This document shows positions 50,501 to 64,000 of a DNA stretch of 64,000 nt, piece after piece. Below the pieces are notes generated by a model. The model worked only from the letters and a program-made list of their open reading frames with translations. It was not told the origin of the DNA and searched no databases. Within the stretch, counting starts at the first letter, position 1. Each line of letters starts with the position of its first letter. The DNA comes from Penium margaritaceum (taxonomy: Eukaryota > Streptophyta > Zygnematophyceae > Desmidiales > Peniaceae), in NCBI GenBank assembly GCA_023375785.1, contig SZWC01001521.1, positions 184,712-248,711 of the forward strand, given 5' to 3'. The position numbers were made by a program, and so were the translations under genes.

Positions 50501-53500
50501 ACACGAGTCACAAATGGTCAGGAGAGGAAACAAAGCTATGAGAATATCGGTTCTCAACTACCAAGTACAACGACCTTCAGTCAGTAGTAGCACAGTGTGG
50601 CTACCATGCACAATGACCGACCAAAGTTGACATATGTACTGCCTTTGACCAAAGAAATCCGCTGTGTGTGGTCAACGTTGACAGCTCATAATACGAGTCA
50701 CAAATGGTCAGAGGGGGAAAAAATGGTTTGGGAACACCAAGTATCAAATAGCAAGCACAAGGGGCTTCAATACGTTGTGGCACGGTATGGAGACCATGCA
50801 TGATGACCAACCAAAGTAGGCATATGTCACTGACCATGACCAAATAACGTCACTAAGTGTGGTAAACTTTGACAACTCACAACACGAGTCACAAATGGTC
50901 AGGGTGGAAGGTAATGGTTTGTGAATACTAGTTATCTACTAGCAAGTAAAAATACCTTCAATATGTAGTGGCACAATGTGGCTTCAATGCACTGTGACCA
51001 ACCAAAGTATGCATATGTCATTGACCATGACGAAAGAATTTCACTTCATGTGGTCAACGTTGAAAACACATCACACGAGTCACAAATGGTCAAAGGGGAA
51101 AACAATGGATTGGGAACACTAGTTATCAAGTAGCAAGTACAAAGACCTTCAACAAGCAGTGGCACGATATGGCTAGCATGCACAATGACCAACCAAAGGA
51201 TGCATATGTCACTGACTACGACCAAATAAGTCCACTATGTGTGGTCAACATTGACAACTCATAACACGAGTCACAAATGGTCAGAGGGAGAGACAATGGT
51301 TTGGGAATCCTTTGTATTGGCTAGAAAGGACAAAGAACTTCAATACGTAGTGGCACAGTGTGGCTAATATGCACACCAAACAATCAAACTAGGCATATGT
51401 CACTGATCATGACCAGAGAATTTCAATATGGGTGGTCAACGTTGACCAACGATAACACGAGTCACAAACGGTCAGGAGAGGAAACAATGCTATGAGAATA
51501 TTGGTTCTCAACTACCAAGTATAACAACCTTCAGGCACTAGTAGCACGGTGTGGCTACCATGCACAATGACCGACCAAAGTAGGCATATGTACTGCCTTT
51601 GACCAAAGAAATCCGCTGTGTGTGGTCAACGTTGACAACTCATAATACGAGTCACAAATGGTCAGAGGGGGAAACAATGGTTTGGGAACACCAAGTATCA
51701 AATAGCAAGCACAAGGGGCTTCAATACGCTGTGACACGATGAGGAGTCCATGCACAATGACCAACCAAAGTAGGCATATGTCACTGACCATGACCAAATA
51801 ATATCACTAAGTGTGGTAAACTTTGACAACTCATAACACGAGTCACAAATGGTCAGGTTGGAAGATAATGGTTTGTGCATACTAGTTATTGACTAGCAAG
51901 TACAAATACATTCAATATGTAGTGGCACAATGTCGCTTCAATGCACAGTGACCAACCAAAGTATGCATATGTCACTAACCATGACCAACAAATTTCACTT
52001 CATGTGGTCAACGTTGAAAATGCATAACACGAGTCACAAATGGTCAGAGGGGAAAACAATGGGTTGGGAAGATTAGTTATCTACTAGCAAGTACAAAGAC
52101 TTTCAACTCAGTGGCACGGTATGGCTAGCGTGCACAGTGACCAAACAAATGATGCATACGTCATTGACTACGACCGAATAAGTCCAATATGTGTGGTCAA
52201 CATTGACAACTCATAACACGAGTCACAAATGGTCAGAGGGAGAGACAATGGTTTAAGAAGCATATGTATTGACTAGAAAGGACAAAGAACTTCAATACGT
52301 ATTGGCACGGTGTGGCTAATATGCACACCAAAAAATCAAACTAGGCATATGTCACTGATCATGACCACAGAATTTCAATATGGGTGGTCAACCTTGACCA
52401 ACCATAACACCAGTCACAAACGGTCAGGAGAGGAAACAATGCTATGGGAATATCGGTTCTCAACTACCAAGTACAACGACCTTCATTCAGTAGTAGCACG
52501 GTGTGGCTACCATGCACAATGACCGACCAAAGTAGGCATATGTATTGCATTTGACCAAAGAAATCCGCTGTGTGTGGTCTACGTTTACAACTCATAATAT
52601 GAGTCACAATTGGTCAGAGGGGGGAACAATGGTTTGGGAACACCAAGGATCAAATAGCAAGCACAAGGGGCTTCAATACGTTGTGGCACGGTGTGGAGAC
52701 CATGCACGATGACCAACCAAAGTAGGCATCTGTCACTGACCATGACCAAATAATGTCACTAAGTGTGGTAAACCTTGACAACTCACAACAAGAGTCACAA
52801 ATGGTCTGTGTGGAAGGTCATGGTCTGTGAATATTAGTTATCTACTAGCAAGTACACATACATTCAATATGTAGTGGCACAATGTGGTTTCAATGCACGG
52901 TGACCAACCAAAGTATGCATATGTCACTGACCATGACGAAAGAATTTCACTTCATGTGGTCAACGTTGAAAACGCATAACAGGAGTCACAAATGGTGAGA
53001 GGGGAAAAATATGGGTTGGGAGCACTAGTTATAAACTAGCAAGTACAAAGACCTTCAACAAGCAGTGGCACGGTATGGCTAGCGTGCACAGTGACTAACC
53101 AAAGGATGCATACGTCACTGACTACGACCGAATAAGTCCACTATGTGTGGTCAACATTGACAACTCATAACACGAGTCACAAATTGTCAGAGGGAGAGAC
53201 AATGGTTTGGGAAGCCTATGTATTGACTAGAAAGGACAAAGAATTTCAATACGTAGTGGCACAGTGTGGCTAATATGCATACCAAACAATCACACTAGGC
53301 ATATGTCACTGATCATGACCAGAGACGTTCAAAATGGGTGGTCAACGTTGACCAACCATAACACGAGTGGCAAACGGTTAGGAGAGGAAACAATGCTATG
53401 AGAATATCGGTTCTCAACTACCAAGTACAACGACCTTCAGTCAGTAGTAGCACGGTGTGGCTACCATGCACAATGACCGACCAAAGTAGGCATATGTACT

Positions 53501-56500
53501 GCCTTTGACCAAAGAAATCCGCTGTGTGTGGTCAACGTTGACAACTCATAATACGAGTCACAAATGGTCAGAGGGGGAAACAATGGTTTGGGAACACCAG
53601 GTATCATATAGCAAGCACAAGGGGCTTCAATACGTTGTGGCACGGTATGGAGACCATGCACGATGACCAACCAATGTGGGCATATGTCACTGACCATGAC
53701 CAAATAATGTCACTAAGTGTGGTAAACTTTGACAACTCACAACACGAGTCACAAATGGTCAGGGTGGAAGGTAATGGGTTGTGAATACTAGTTATCTACT
53801 AGCAAGTACAAATACCTTCAATATGTAGTGGCACAATGTGGCTTCAATGCACAGTGACCAACCAAAGTATGCATATGTCACTGACCATGACGAAATAATT
53901 TCACTTCATGTGGTCAACGTTGAAAACACATAACACGAGTCACAAATGGACAGAGGGGAAAATAATGGGTTGGGAAGACTTGTTATTAACTAGCAAGTAC
54001 AAATACCTTCAACAAGCAGTGGCAAGGTATGGCTAGCTTGCACAGTGACCAACCAAAGGATGCATACGTCACTGACTACGACCGTATAAGTCCACTATGT
54101 GTGGTCAACATTGACAACTCATAACACGAGTCACAAATGGTCAGAGGGAGAGACAATGGTTTGGGAAGCCTATGTATTGACTAGAAAGGACAAAGAACTT
54201 CAATACGTAGTGGCACGGTGTGGCTAATATGCACACCAAACAATCAAACTAGGCATATGTCACTGATCATGACCAGAGACGTTCAAAATGGGTGGTCAAC
54301 GTTGACCAACCATAACACTAGTGGCAAACGGTTAGGAGAGGAGACAATGCTATGGGAATATCGGTTCTCAACTACCAAGTATAGCGACCTTCAGTCAGTA
54401 GTAGCACGGTGTGACTACCATGCACAATGACCGACCAGAGTAGGCATATGTACTGCCTTTGACCAAAGAAATCCGCTGTGTGTGGTCAACGTTGACAACT
54501 CATCATACGAGTCACAAATTGTCAGCGGGGGAAACAATGGTTTGGGAACACCAAGTATCAAATAGCAAGCACAAGGGGCTTCAATATGTTGTGGCACGGT
54601 GTGGAGACCATGCACAATGACCAACCAAAGTAGGCATATGTCACTGACCATGAGAAAATAATGTCACTATGTGTGGTAAACTTTGACAACTCATAACACG
54701 AGTCACAAATGGTCAGGGTGGAAGATAATGTTTTGTGCATACTAGTTATCGACTAGCAAGTAGAAATACCTTCAATATGTAGTGGCACAATGTGGCTTCA
54801 ATGCCAAGTGACCAACCAAAGTATGCATATGTCACTAACCATGACCAACAATTTTCACTTCATGTGGTCAGCGTTGAAAATGCATAACACGACTCACAAA
54901 TGGTCAGAGGGGAAAACAATGGGTTGGGAACACTAGTTATCAACTAGCAAGTACGAAGACCTTCAACAAGCAGTGGCACGGTATGGCTAGCGTGCACAGT
55001 GACCGACCAAAGGATGCACACGTCACTGACTACGACCGAATAAGTCCACTATGTGTGGTCAACATTGACAATTCAGAACACGAGTCACAAATGGTCAGAG
55101 GGAGACACAATGGTTTGGGAAGCCTATGATTTGACAAGAAAGGACAAATAACTTCAATACGTAGTGGCACGGTGTGGCTGATATGCACACCAAACAACCA
55201 AACTATGCATATGTCACTGATCATGACCAGATAATTTCAATATGGGTGGTCAACATTGACCAACCATAACACGAGTCACAAACGGTCAGGAGAGGAAACA
55301 ATGCTATGGGAATATCGGTTCTCAACTACCAAGTACAACGAACTTCAGTCAGTAGTAGCACGGTGTGGCTACCATGCACAATGACCGACCAAAGTAGGCA
55401 TATGTACTGCCTTTGACCAAAGAAATCCGCTGTGTGTTGTCAACGTTGACAACTCATAATACGAGTCACAAATGGTCAGAGGGGGAAACAATGGTTTGAA
55501 AACACCAAGTATCAAATAGCAAGCACAAGGGGCTTCAATACGCTGTGGCACGGTGTAGAGACCATGCACGATGACCAACCAAAGTAGGCATATGTCACTG
55601 ACCATGACCAAATAATGTCACTAAGTGTGGTAAACTTTGACAACTCACGACACGAGTCACAATTGGTCAGGGTGGAAGGTAATGGTTTGTGAATACTAGT
55701 CATCTACTAGTAAGTACAAAAACCTTCAATATGTAGTCGCACAATGTGGCTTCAATGCACAGTGACCAACCAAAGTATGCATATGTCACTAACCATGACC
55801 AACAAATTTCACTTCATGTGGTCAACGTTGAAACGCATAACACGAGTCACAAATAGTCAGAGGGGAAAACAATGAGTTGAAAACACTAGTTATCAACTAG
55901 CAAGTACAAAGGCCTTCAACAAGCAATGGCACGGTATGGCTAGCGTGCACAGTGACGGACCAAAGGATGCATACGTCACTGACTACGACCGAATAAGTCC
56001 ACTATGTGTGGTCAACATTGACAACTCAGAACACGAGTCACAAATGGTCAGAGGGAGAGACAATGGTTTGGGAAGCCTATGTATTGACAAGAAAGGACAA
56101 ATAACTTCAATACGCAGTGGCACGGTGTGGCTAATATTCACACCAAACAACCAAACTAGGCATATGTCACTGATCATGGCCAGAGAATTTCAATATGGGT
56201 GGTCAACGTTGACCAACCATAACACGAGTCGCAAACGGTTAGGACAGGAAACAATGCTATGAGAATATCGGTTCTCAACTACCAAGTACAATGACCTTCA
56301 GTCAGTAGTAGCACGGTGTGGCTACCATGCACAATGACCGACCAAAGTAGGCATATGTACTGTCTTTGACCAAAGAAATCCGCTGTGTGTGGTCAACGTT
56401 GACAACTCATAATACGAGTCACAAATGGTCAGAGGGGGAAACAATGGTTTGGGAATACCAAGTATCATATAGCAAGCACAAGGGGCTTCAATACGTTGTG

Positions 56501-56980
56501 GCACGGTATGGAGACCATGCACGAAGACCAACCAAAGTAGGCATATGTCACTGACCATGACCAAATAATGTCACTAAGTGTGGTAAACTTTGACAACTCA
56601 CAACACGAGTCACAATTGGTCAGGGTGGAAGGTAATGGTTTGTGAATACTAGTTATCTACTGGCAAGTACCAATACCTTCAATGTGTAGTGGCACAATGT
56701 GGCTTCAATGCACAGTGACCAACCAAAGTATGCATATGTCACTGACCAGGATAAAATAACTTCACTTCATGTGGTCACCGTTGAAAACGCATAACACGAG
56801 TCACAAATGGACAGAGGGGAAAACAATGGGTTGGGAACACTAGTTATCAACTAGCAAGTACAAAGACCTTCAACAAGCAGTGGCACGGTATGGCTAGCGT
56901 ACACAGTGACTAACCAAAGGATGCATACGTCACTGAGTACGACCGTATAAGTCCACTATGTGTGGTCAACATTGACAACT
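38541..56980. repeat. Satellite array, block 3b
   Basis: The longest uninterrupted satellite stretch: an H monomer, then about nineteen 954-bp HORs (for example A starts at 44116 and 45070). A 191-bp tandem duplication of a B/A hybrid lies at about 49881-50262, and an n at 42408 falls where a B monomer restarts. No gene is seen. Confidence 0.95.
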
Positions 56981-58699
56981 CAGAACACGAGTCACAAATG
57001 GTCAGGGTGGAAGGTAATGGTTTGTGAATACTAGTTATCTACTAGCAAGTACAAAAACCTTCAATATGTAGTGGCACAATGTGGCTTCAATGCACAGTGA
57101 CCAACCAAAGGATGCATACATCACTGACTACGACCGAATAAGTCCACTATGTGTGGTCAACATTGACAACTCAGAACACGAGTCACAAATGGTCAGGGTG
57201 GAAGGTAATGGTTTGTGAATACTAGTTATCTACTAGCAAGTACAAAAACCTTCAATATGTAGTGGCACAATGTGGCTTCAATGCACAGTGACCAACCAAA
57301 GGATGCATACATCACTGACTACGACCGAATAAGTCCACTATGTGTGGTCAACATTGACAACTCAGAACACGAGTCACAAATGGTCAGGGTGGAAGGTAAT
57401 GGTTTGTGAATACTAGTTATCTACTAGCAAGTACAAAAACCTTCAATATGTAGTGGCACAATGTGGCTTCAATGCACAGTGACCAACCAAAGGATGCATA
57501 CATCACTGACTACGACCGAATAAGTCCACTATGTGTGGTCAACATTGACAACTCAGAACACGAGTCACAAATGGTCAGGGTGGAAGGTAATGGTTTGTGA
57601 ATACTAGTTATCTACTAGCAAGTACAAAAACCTTCAATATGTAGTGGCACAATGTGGCTTCAATGCACAGTGACCAACCAAAGGATGCATACATCACTGA
57701 CTACGACCGAATAAGTCCACTATGTGTGGTCAACATTGACAACTCAGAACACGAGTCACAAATGGTCAGGGTGGAAGGTAATGGTTTGTGAATACTAGTT
57801 ATCTACTAGCAAGTACAAAAACCTTCAATATGTAGTGGCACAATGTGGCTTCAATGCACAGTGACCAACCAAAGGATGCATACATCACTGACTACGACCG
57901 AATAAGTCCACTATGTGTGGTCAACATTGACAACTCAGAACACGAGTCACAAATGGTCAGGGTGGAAGGTAATGGTTTGTGAATACTAGTTATCTACTAG
58001 CAAGTACAAAAACCTTCAATATGTAGTGGCACAATGTGGCTTCAATGCACAGTGACCAACCAAAGGATGCATACATCACTGACTACGACCGAATAAGTCC
58101 ACTATGTGTGGTCAACATTGACAACTCAGAACACGAGTCACAAATGGTCAGGGTGGAAGGTAATGGTTTGTGAATACTAGTTATCTACTAGCAAGTACAA
58201 AAACCTTCAATATGTAGTGGCACAATGTGGCTTCAATGCACAGTGACCAACCAAAGGATGCATACATCACTGACTACGACCGAATAAGTCCACTATGTGT
58301 GGTCAACATTGACAACTCAGAACACGAGTCACAAATGGTCAGGGTGGAAGGTAATGGTTTGTGAATACTAGTTATCTACTAGCAAGTACAAAAACCTTCA
58401 ATATGTAGTGGCACAATGTGGCTTCAATGCACAGTGACCAACCAAAGGATGCATACATCACTGACTACGACCGAATAAGTCCACTATGTGTGGTCAACAT
58501 TGACAACTCAGAACACGAGTCACAAATGGTCAGGGTGGAAGGTAATGGTTTGTGAATACTAGTTATCTACTAGCAAGTACAAAAACCTTCAATATGTAGT
58601 GGCACAATGTGGCTTCAATGCACAGTGACCAACCAAAGGATGCATACATCACTGACTACGACCGAATAAGTCCACTATGTGTGGTCAACATTGACAACT
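56981..58699. repeat. Nine tandem copies of a chimeric B/E monomer
   Basis: Unit starts at 56981, 57172, 57363, 57554, 57745, 57936, 58127, 58318 and 58509, exactly 191 bp apart, ending at 58699. Each unit couples the front of a B monomer ('aaaggatgcatacatcac') to the back of an E monomer ('ggtggaaggtaatggtttg'), switching in the shared core. By eye the units are almost identical, unlike the surrounding HORs, so the expansion is recent. It is a monomeric sub-array inside a five-monomer HOR array. Confidence 0.95.
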
Positions 58700-61600
58700 C
58701 ATAACACGAGTCACAAATGGTCAGAGGGAGACACAATGGTTTGGGAAGCCTATGTATTGACTAGAAAGGACAAAGAACTTCAATACGTAGTGGCACGTTG
58801 TGGCTAATATGCACACCAAAGAATCAAACTAGGCATATGTCACTGATCATGACCACAGAATTTCAATATGGGTGGTCAACGTTGACCAACCATAACACGA
58901 GTCACAAACAGTCAGGACAGGAAACAATGCTATGGGAATATCGGTTCTCAACTACCAAGTACAACGACCTTCAGTCAGTAGTAGCACGGTGTGGCTACCA
59001 TGCACAATGACCGACCAAAGTAGACATATGTACTGCCTTTGACCAAAGAAATCCGCTGTGTCTTGTCAACGTTGACAACTCATAATAGGAGTCACAAACG
59101 GTCAGAGGGGGAAACAATGGTTTGAGAACACCAAGTATCAAATAGCAAGCACAAGGGGCTTCAATACGCTGTGGCACGGTGTGGAGACCATGCACGATGA
59201 CCAACCAAAGTAGGCATATATCACTGACCATGAGCAAATAATGTCACTAAGTGTGGTAAACTTTGACAACTCATAACACGAGTCACAAATGGTCAGGGTG
59301 GAAGATAATGGTTTGTGCATACTAGTTCTTGACTAGCAAGTACAAATTCCTTCAGTATAAAGTGGCACAATGTGGCTTCAATGCACAGTGACCAACCAAA
59401 GTATGCATATGTCACTGACCATGACGAAAGAATTTCACTTCATGTGGTCAACGTTGAAAACGCATAACACGAGTCACAAATGGTCAGAGGGGAAAACAAT
59501 GGGTTGGGAACACTAGTTATCAACTAGCAAGTACAAAGACCTTCAACAAGCAGTGGCACGGTATGGCTAGCGTACACAGTGACTAACCAAAGGATGCATA
59601 CGTCACTGACTACGACCAAATAATTCCACTATGTGTGGTCAATATTGACAACTCATAACACGAGTCACAAATGGTCAGAGGGAGAGACAATGGTTTAGGA
59701 AGCCTTATGTATTGACTAGAAAGGACAAAGAACTTCAATACGTAGTGGCACGGTGTGGCTAATATGTATACCAAACAATCAAACTAGGCATATGTCCCTG
59801 ATCATGACCAGAGACGTTCAAAATGGGTGGTCAACGTTGACCAACCATAACACGAGTCACAAACGGTTAGGAGAGGAAACAATGCTATGAGAATATCGGT
59901 TCTCAACTACCAAGTACAACGACCTTCAGTCAGTAGTAGCACTGGGTGGCTACCATGCACAATGACCGACCAAAGTAGGCATATGTACTGCCTTTGACCA
60001 AAGAAATCCGCTGTGTGTGGTCAACATTGACAGCTCATAATACGAGTCACAAATGGTCAGAGGGGGAAACAATGGTTTGGGAACACCAAGTATCACATAG
60101 CAAGCACAAGGGGCTTCAATACGTTGTGGCACGGTATGGAGACCATGCACGATGACCAACCAATGTGGGCATATGTCATTGACCATGACCAAATAATGTC
60201 ACTAAGTGTGGTAAACTTTGACAACTCACAACGCGAGTCACAAATGGTCAGGATGGGTTGTGAATACTAGTTATCTACTAGCAAGTACAAAAACCTTCAA
60301 TATGTAGTGGCACAATGTGGCTTCAATGCACAGTGACCAACCAAAGTATGCATATGTCACTGACCATGAAGAAAGAGTTTCACTTCATGTGGTCAATGTT
60401 GAAAACACATAACACGAGTCACAAATGGACAGAGGGGAAAACAATGGGTTGGGAAGACTAGTTATCAACTAGCAAGTACAAAGACCTTCAACAAGCAGTG
60501 GCACGGTATGGCTAGCGTGCACAGTGACCAACGTAAGGATGCATACGTCACTGAGTACGACCGTATAAGTCCACTATGTGTGGTCAACATTGACAACTCA
60601 TAACACGAGTCACAAATAGTGAGAGGGAGAGACAATGGTTTGGGAAGCCTATGTATTGACTAGAAAGGACAACGAACTTCAATACGTAGTGGCACGGTGT
60701 GAATAATATGCACATCAAACAACCAAACTAGGCATATGTCTTTGATCATGACCAGAGAATTTCAATATGGGTGGTCAACGTTGACCAACCAAAACACGAG
60801 TCACAAACAATCAGGAGAGGAGACAATGCTATAGGAATATCGGTTCTCAACTACCAAGTATAATGAACTTCAGTCAGTAATAGCACGGTGTGGCTACCAT
60901 GCACAATGACCGACCAAAGTAGGCATATGTACTGCCTTTGACCAAAGAAATCCGCAGTGTGTGGTCAACGGTGACAACTCATAATACGAGTCACAAATGG
61001 TCAGAGGGGGAAACAATGGTTTGGGAACACCAAGTACCAAATAGCAAGCATAAGGGGCTTCAATACGTTGTGGCACGGTGTGGAGACCATGCACGATGAC
61101 CAACCAAAGTAGGCATATGTCACTAACCATGAGAAAATAATGTCACTAAGTGTGGTAAACTTTGACAACTCATAACACGAGTCACAAATGGTAAGGGTGG
61201 AAGATAATGGTTTTTGCATACTAGTTATCAACTAGCAAGTAGAAATACCTTCAATATGTAGTGGCACAATGTGGCTTCAATGCACAGTGACCAACCAAAG
61301 TATGCATATGTCACTAACCATGACCAACAAAGTTCACTTCATGTGGCCAACGTTGAAAATTCATAACACGAGTCAGAAATGGTCAGAGGGGAAAACAATG
61401 GGTTGGGAACACTAGTTATCAACTAGTAAGTACAAAGACCTTCTACAAGCAGTGGCACGGTATGGCTAGCGTGCACAGTGACCAACCAAAGGATGCATAC
61501 ATCACTGACTACGACCGAATAAGTCCACTATGTGTGGTCAACATTGACAACTCAGAACACGAGTCACAAATGGTCAGAGGGAGAGACAATGGTTTGGGAA

Positions 61601-63678
61601 GCCTATGTATTGGCTAGAATGGACAAAGAACTTCAATACGTAGTGGCGCGGTGTGGCTAATATGCACACCAAACAATCAAACTAGGCATAAGTCACTGAT
61701 CATGACCAGAGAATTTCAATATGGGTGGTCAACGTTGACCAACCATAACACGAGTCACAAACGGTCAGAAGAGGAAACAATGTTATGAGAATATCGGTTC
61801 TCAACTACCAAGTACAACAACCTTCAGTCAGTAGTAGCACAATGTGGCTACCATGCACAATAACCGACCAAAGTAGGCATATGTACTTTCTTTCACCAAA
61901 GAAATCCGCTGTGTGCGGTCAACGTCGAGAACTCATAATACGAGTCACAAATGGTCAGAGGGGGAAAGAATGGTTTGGGAACACCAAGTATCACATAGCA
62001 AGCACAAGGGGCTTCAATACGTTGTGGCACTGTGTGGAGACCATGCACGATGACCGACCAAAGTAGGCATATGTCACTGACCATGACGAAATAATGTCGC
62101 TAAGTGTGGTAAACTTTGACAACTCATAACACGAGTCACAAATGGTCAGGGTGGAAGATAATGGTTTGTGCATACTAGTTATAGACTAGCAAGTACAAAT
62201 ACCTTCAATATGTAGTTGCACAATGTGGCTTCAATGCACAGTGACCAACCAAAGTATGCATATGCCACTAACCATGACCAAAAAATTTCACTTCATGTGG
62301 TCAACGTTGAGAGCGCATAACACGAGTCACAAATGGTCAGAGTGGAAAACAATGGGTTGGAAACACTAGTTATCAACTAGCAAGTACAAAGACCTTCAAA
62401 AAGCAGTGGCACGGTATGGCTAGCGTGCACAGTGACCAACCAAAGGATGCATACATCACTGACTACAACCGAATAAGTCCACTATGTGTGGTCAACATTG
62501 ACAACTCATAACACGAGTCACAAATGGTCAGAGGGAGAGACAATGATTTGGGAAACCTATGTATTTACCATAAAGGACAAAGAACTTCAATACGCAGTGG
62601 CACGGTGTGGCTAATATGCACACCAAACAACCAAACTAGGCATATGTCACTGATCATGACCNACCAAATAATGTCACTAAGTGTGGTAAACTTTGACAAC
62701 TCACAACACGAGTCACAAATGGTCAGGGTGGAAGATAATGGTTTGTGCATACTAGTTATTGACTAGCAAGTACAAACATCTTCAATATGTAGTGGCACAA
62801 TGTGGCTTCAATGCACAGTGACCAACCAAAGTATGCATATGTCACTAATCATGACCAACAAATTTCACTTCATGTGGTCAACGTTGAAAACGCATAACAC
62901 GAGTCACAAATGGTCAGAGGGGAAAACAATGGGTTGGGAACACTAGTTATCAACTAGCAAGTACAAAGACCTTCAACAAGCAGTGGCACGGTATGGCTAG
63001 CGTGCACAGTGACCAACCAAAGGATGCATACGTCACTGACTACGACCGAATAAGTCCACTATGTGTGGTCAACATTGACAACTCATAACACGAGTCACAA
63101 ATGGTCAGAGGGAGAGACAATGATTTGGGAAACCTATGTATTTACCATAAAGGACAAAGAACTTCAATACGCAGTGGCACGGTGTGGCTAATATGCACAC
63201 CAAACAACCAAACTAGGCATATGTCACTGATCATGACCAGAGAATTTCAATATGGGTGGTCAACGTTGACCAACCATAACACGAGTCACAAACGGTCAGG
63301 ATAGGAAACAATGCCATGGGAATATCGGTTCTCAACTACCAAGTACAACGACCTTCAGTCAATAGTAGCACGGTGTGGCTACCATGCACAATGACCTATC
63401 CAAGTAGGCATACATCACTTTTCATGACCAAAGAAGTTTAGTGTGTGTGGTCAACGTTCACAACTCATAATACAAGTAAAAAATGGGCAGAGGGAGAAAC
63501 AATGGTTTGGGAATACTTGGTATCGACTAGCAAGTACAAAGACCTTCGATAAGTGGTGGCACGGTGTGGCTACCATGCACAATGACCAACAAAAGTATTC
63601 TTGTGTCACTGAATATCATCAAATGAGTTTCACTGTGTGTTGTCAACTTTCCTTCTAACGGCTGGTCAATCGGAGCAA
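58700..63678. repeat. Satellite array, block 3c
   Basis: Normal five-monomer HORs resume in B phase at about 58700. An n at 62662 joins C phase to E phase. The B variant left of it (62524-62661, 'gatttgggaaacctatg') recurs identically at 63101-63238, which suggests an unresolved overlap. It ends with F and truncated G monomers. No gene is seen. Confidence 0.94.
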
Positions 63679-64000
63679 TGGTTGAGAGGTTATTCAACCT
63701 TAAAGTTGCAAAATTCAAAATTTTGTCTGGGTCAATCTTTTATGAATAAACTAAATTTGTTATCATTCATAAATTTGAAAACTACCCTCTAATCTTACAC
63801 CCCCTTATTTTATGCCCTTTACCCATAGGAACCCTTATAATGTCATCTGGACATCATATGAACACCATGCGAGTTGGCTTAGTGCTTATAGAGTTAGATA
63901 CTGGAGCGATAGGTCCTAGGTTTGAATCCTCGTACGCGCAATATAGAATAGGCTCCCGACCTGGGGGGGGGGGGGCGGCCGTGTTGTGATACCTCAACTC
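63679..64000 (+). repeat. tRNA-like module, copy 5 (cut by window end)
   Basis: AT-rich leader and tRNA-like segment 63869-63937 with B box at 63919-63929; the window ends inside the body just after the first long G run (about 63963-63975). Same upstream F/G monomer context as the other copies. Confidence 0.7.

Overview
The window is almost entirely eukaryotic repeat DNA and I see no ordinary host gene. Its bulk (about 1-4687, 15266-34827 and 35594-64000) is a head-to-tail satellite with a 190/191-bp monomer. Five monomer types, called A-E here, form a 954-bp higher-order repeat (HOR); one clean example is 1981-2934. Organism: the truncated LTR at 34828-35593 carries a primer-binding site complementary to plant-type initiator tRNA-Met, and the large insertion is a Ty3/gypsy-type element. 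Both suit a streptophyte (land plant or charophyte alga). I cannot name the species. Runs of N and single n's mark it as a draft assembly of a region that is hard to assemble.

Layout. (1) Satellite with a 482-489-bp non-satellite module (copy 1 at 855-1336) that contains a tRNA-like pol III promoter. The same module, in the same monomer context, recurs at 20937, 27162, 38059 and 63679. (2) 4688-15265: a GC-rich retroelement. In order it has an LTR-like promoter region and leader, a Pro/Gln-rich ORF, Gag with a CCHC knuckle, a retropepsin, reverse transcriptase, RNase H, a second diverged retropepsin, and then a long, almost uninterrupted ORF of unknown function. Gag core to second protease lies in one reading frame broken only by point nonsense codons. 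No integrase and no 3' LTR are visible. (3) 15266-34827: satellite with local duplications, a 36-bp perfect palindrome, a 191-bp inverted monomer and a 232-bp N gap. (4) 34828-35593: an LTR plus primer-binding site on the minus strand, joined directly to satellite on both sides. (5) 35594-64000: satellite, including nine consecutive copies of a chimeric B/E monomer (56981-58699).

How it fits together. The array evolves by unequal exchange. Hybrid monomers change type, and foreign DNA is joined, mainly within one conserved stretch of the monomer (offset about 87-106). The large retroelement is dead as a gag-pol unit. Two aspects are worth pursuing: the in-frame PR-RT-RH-PR2 order without integrase, and the roughly 800-residue downstream ORF, which has stayed open while gag-pol decayed.
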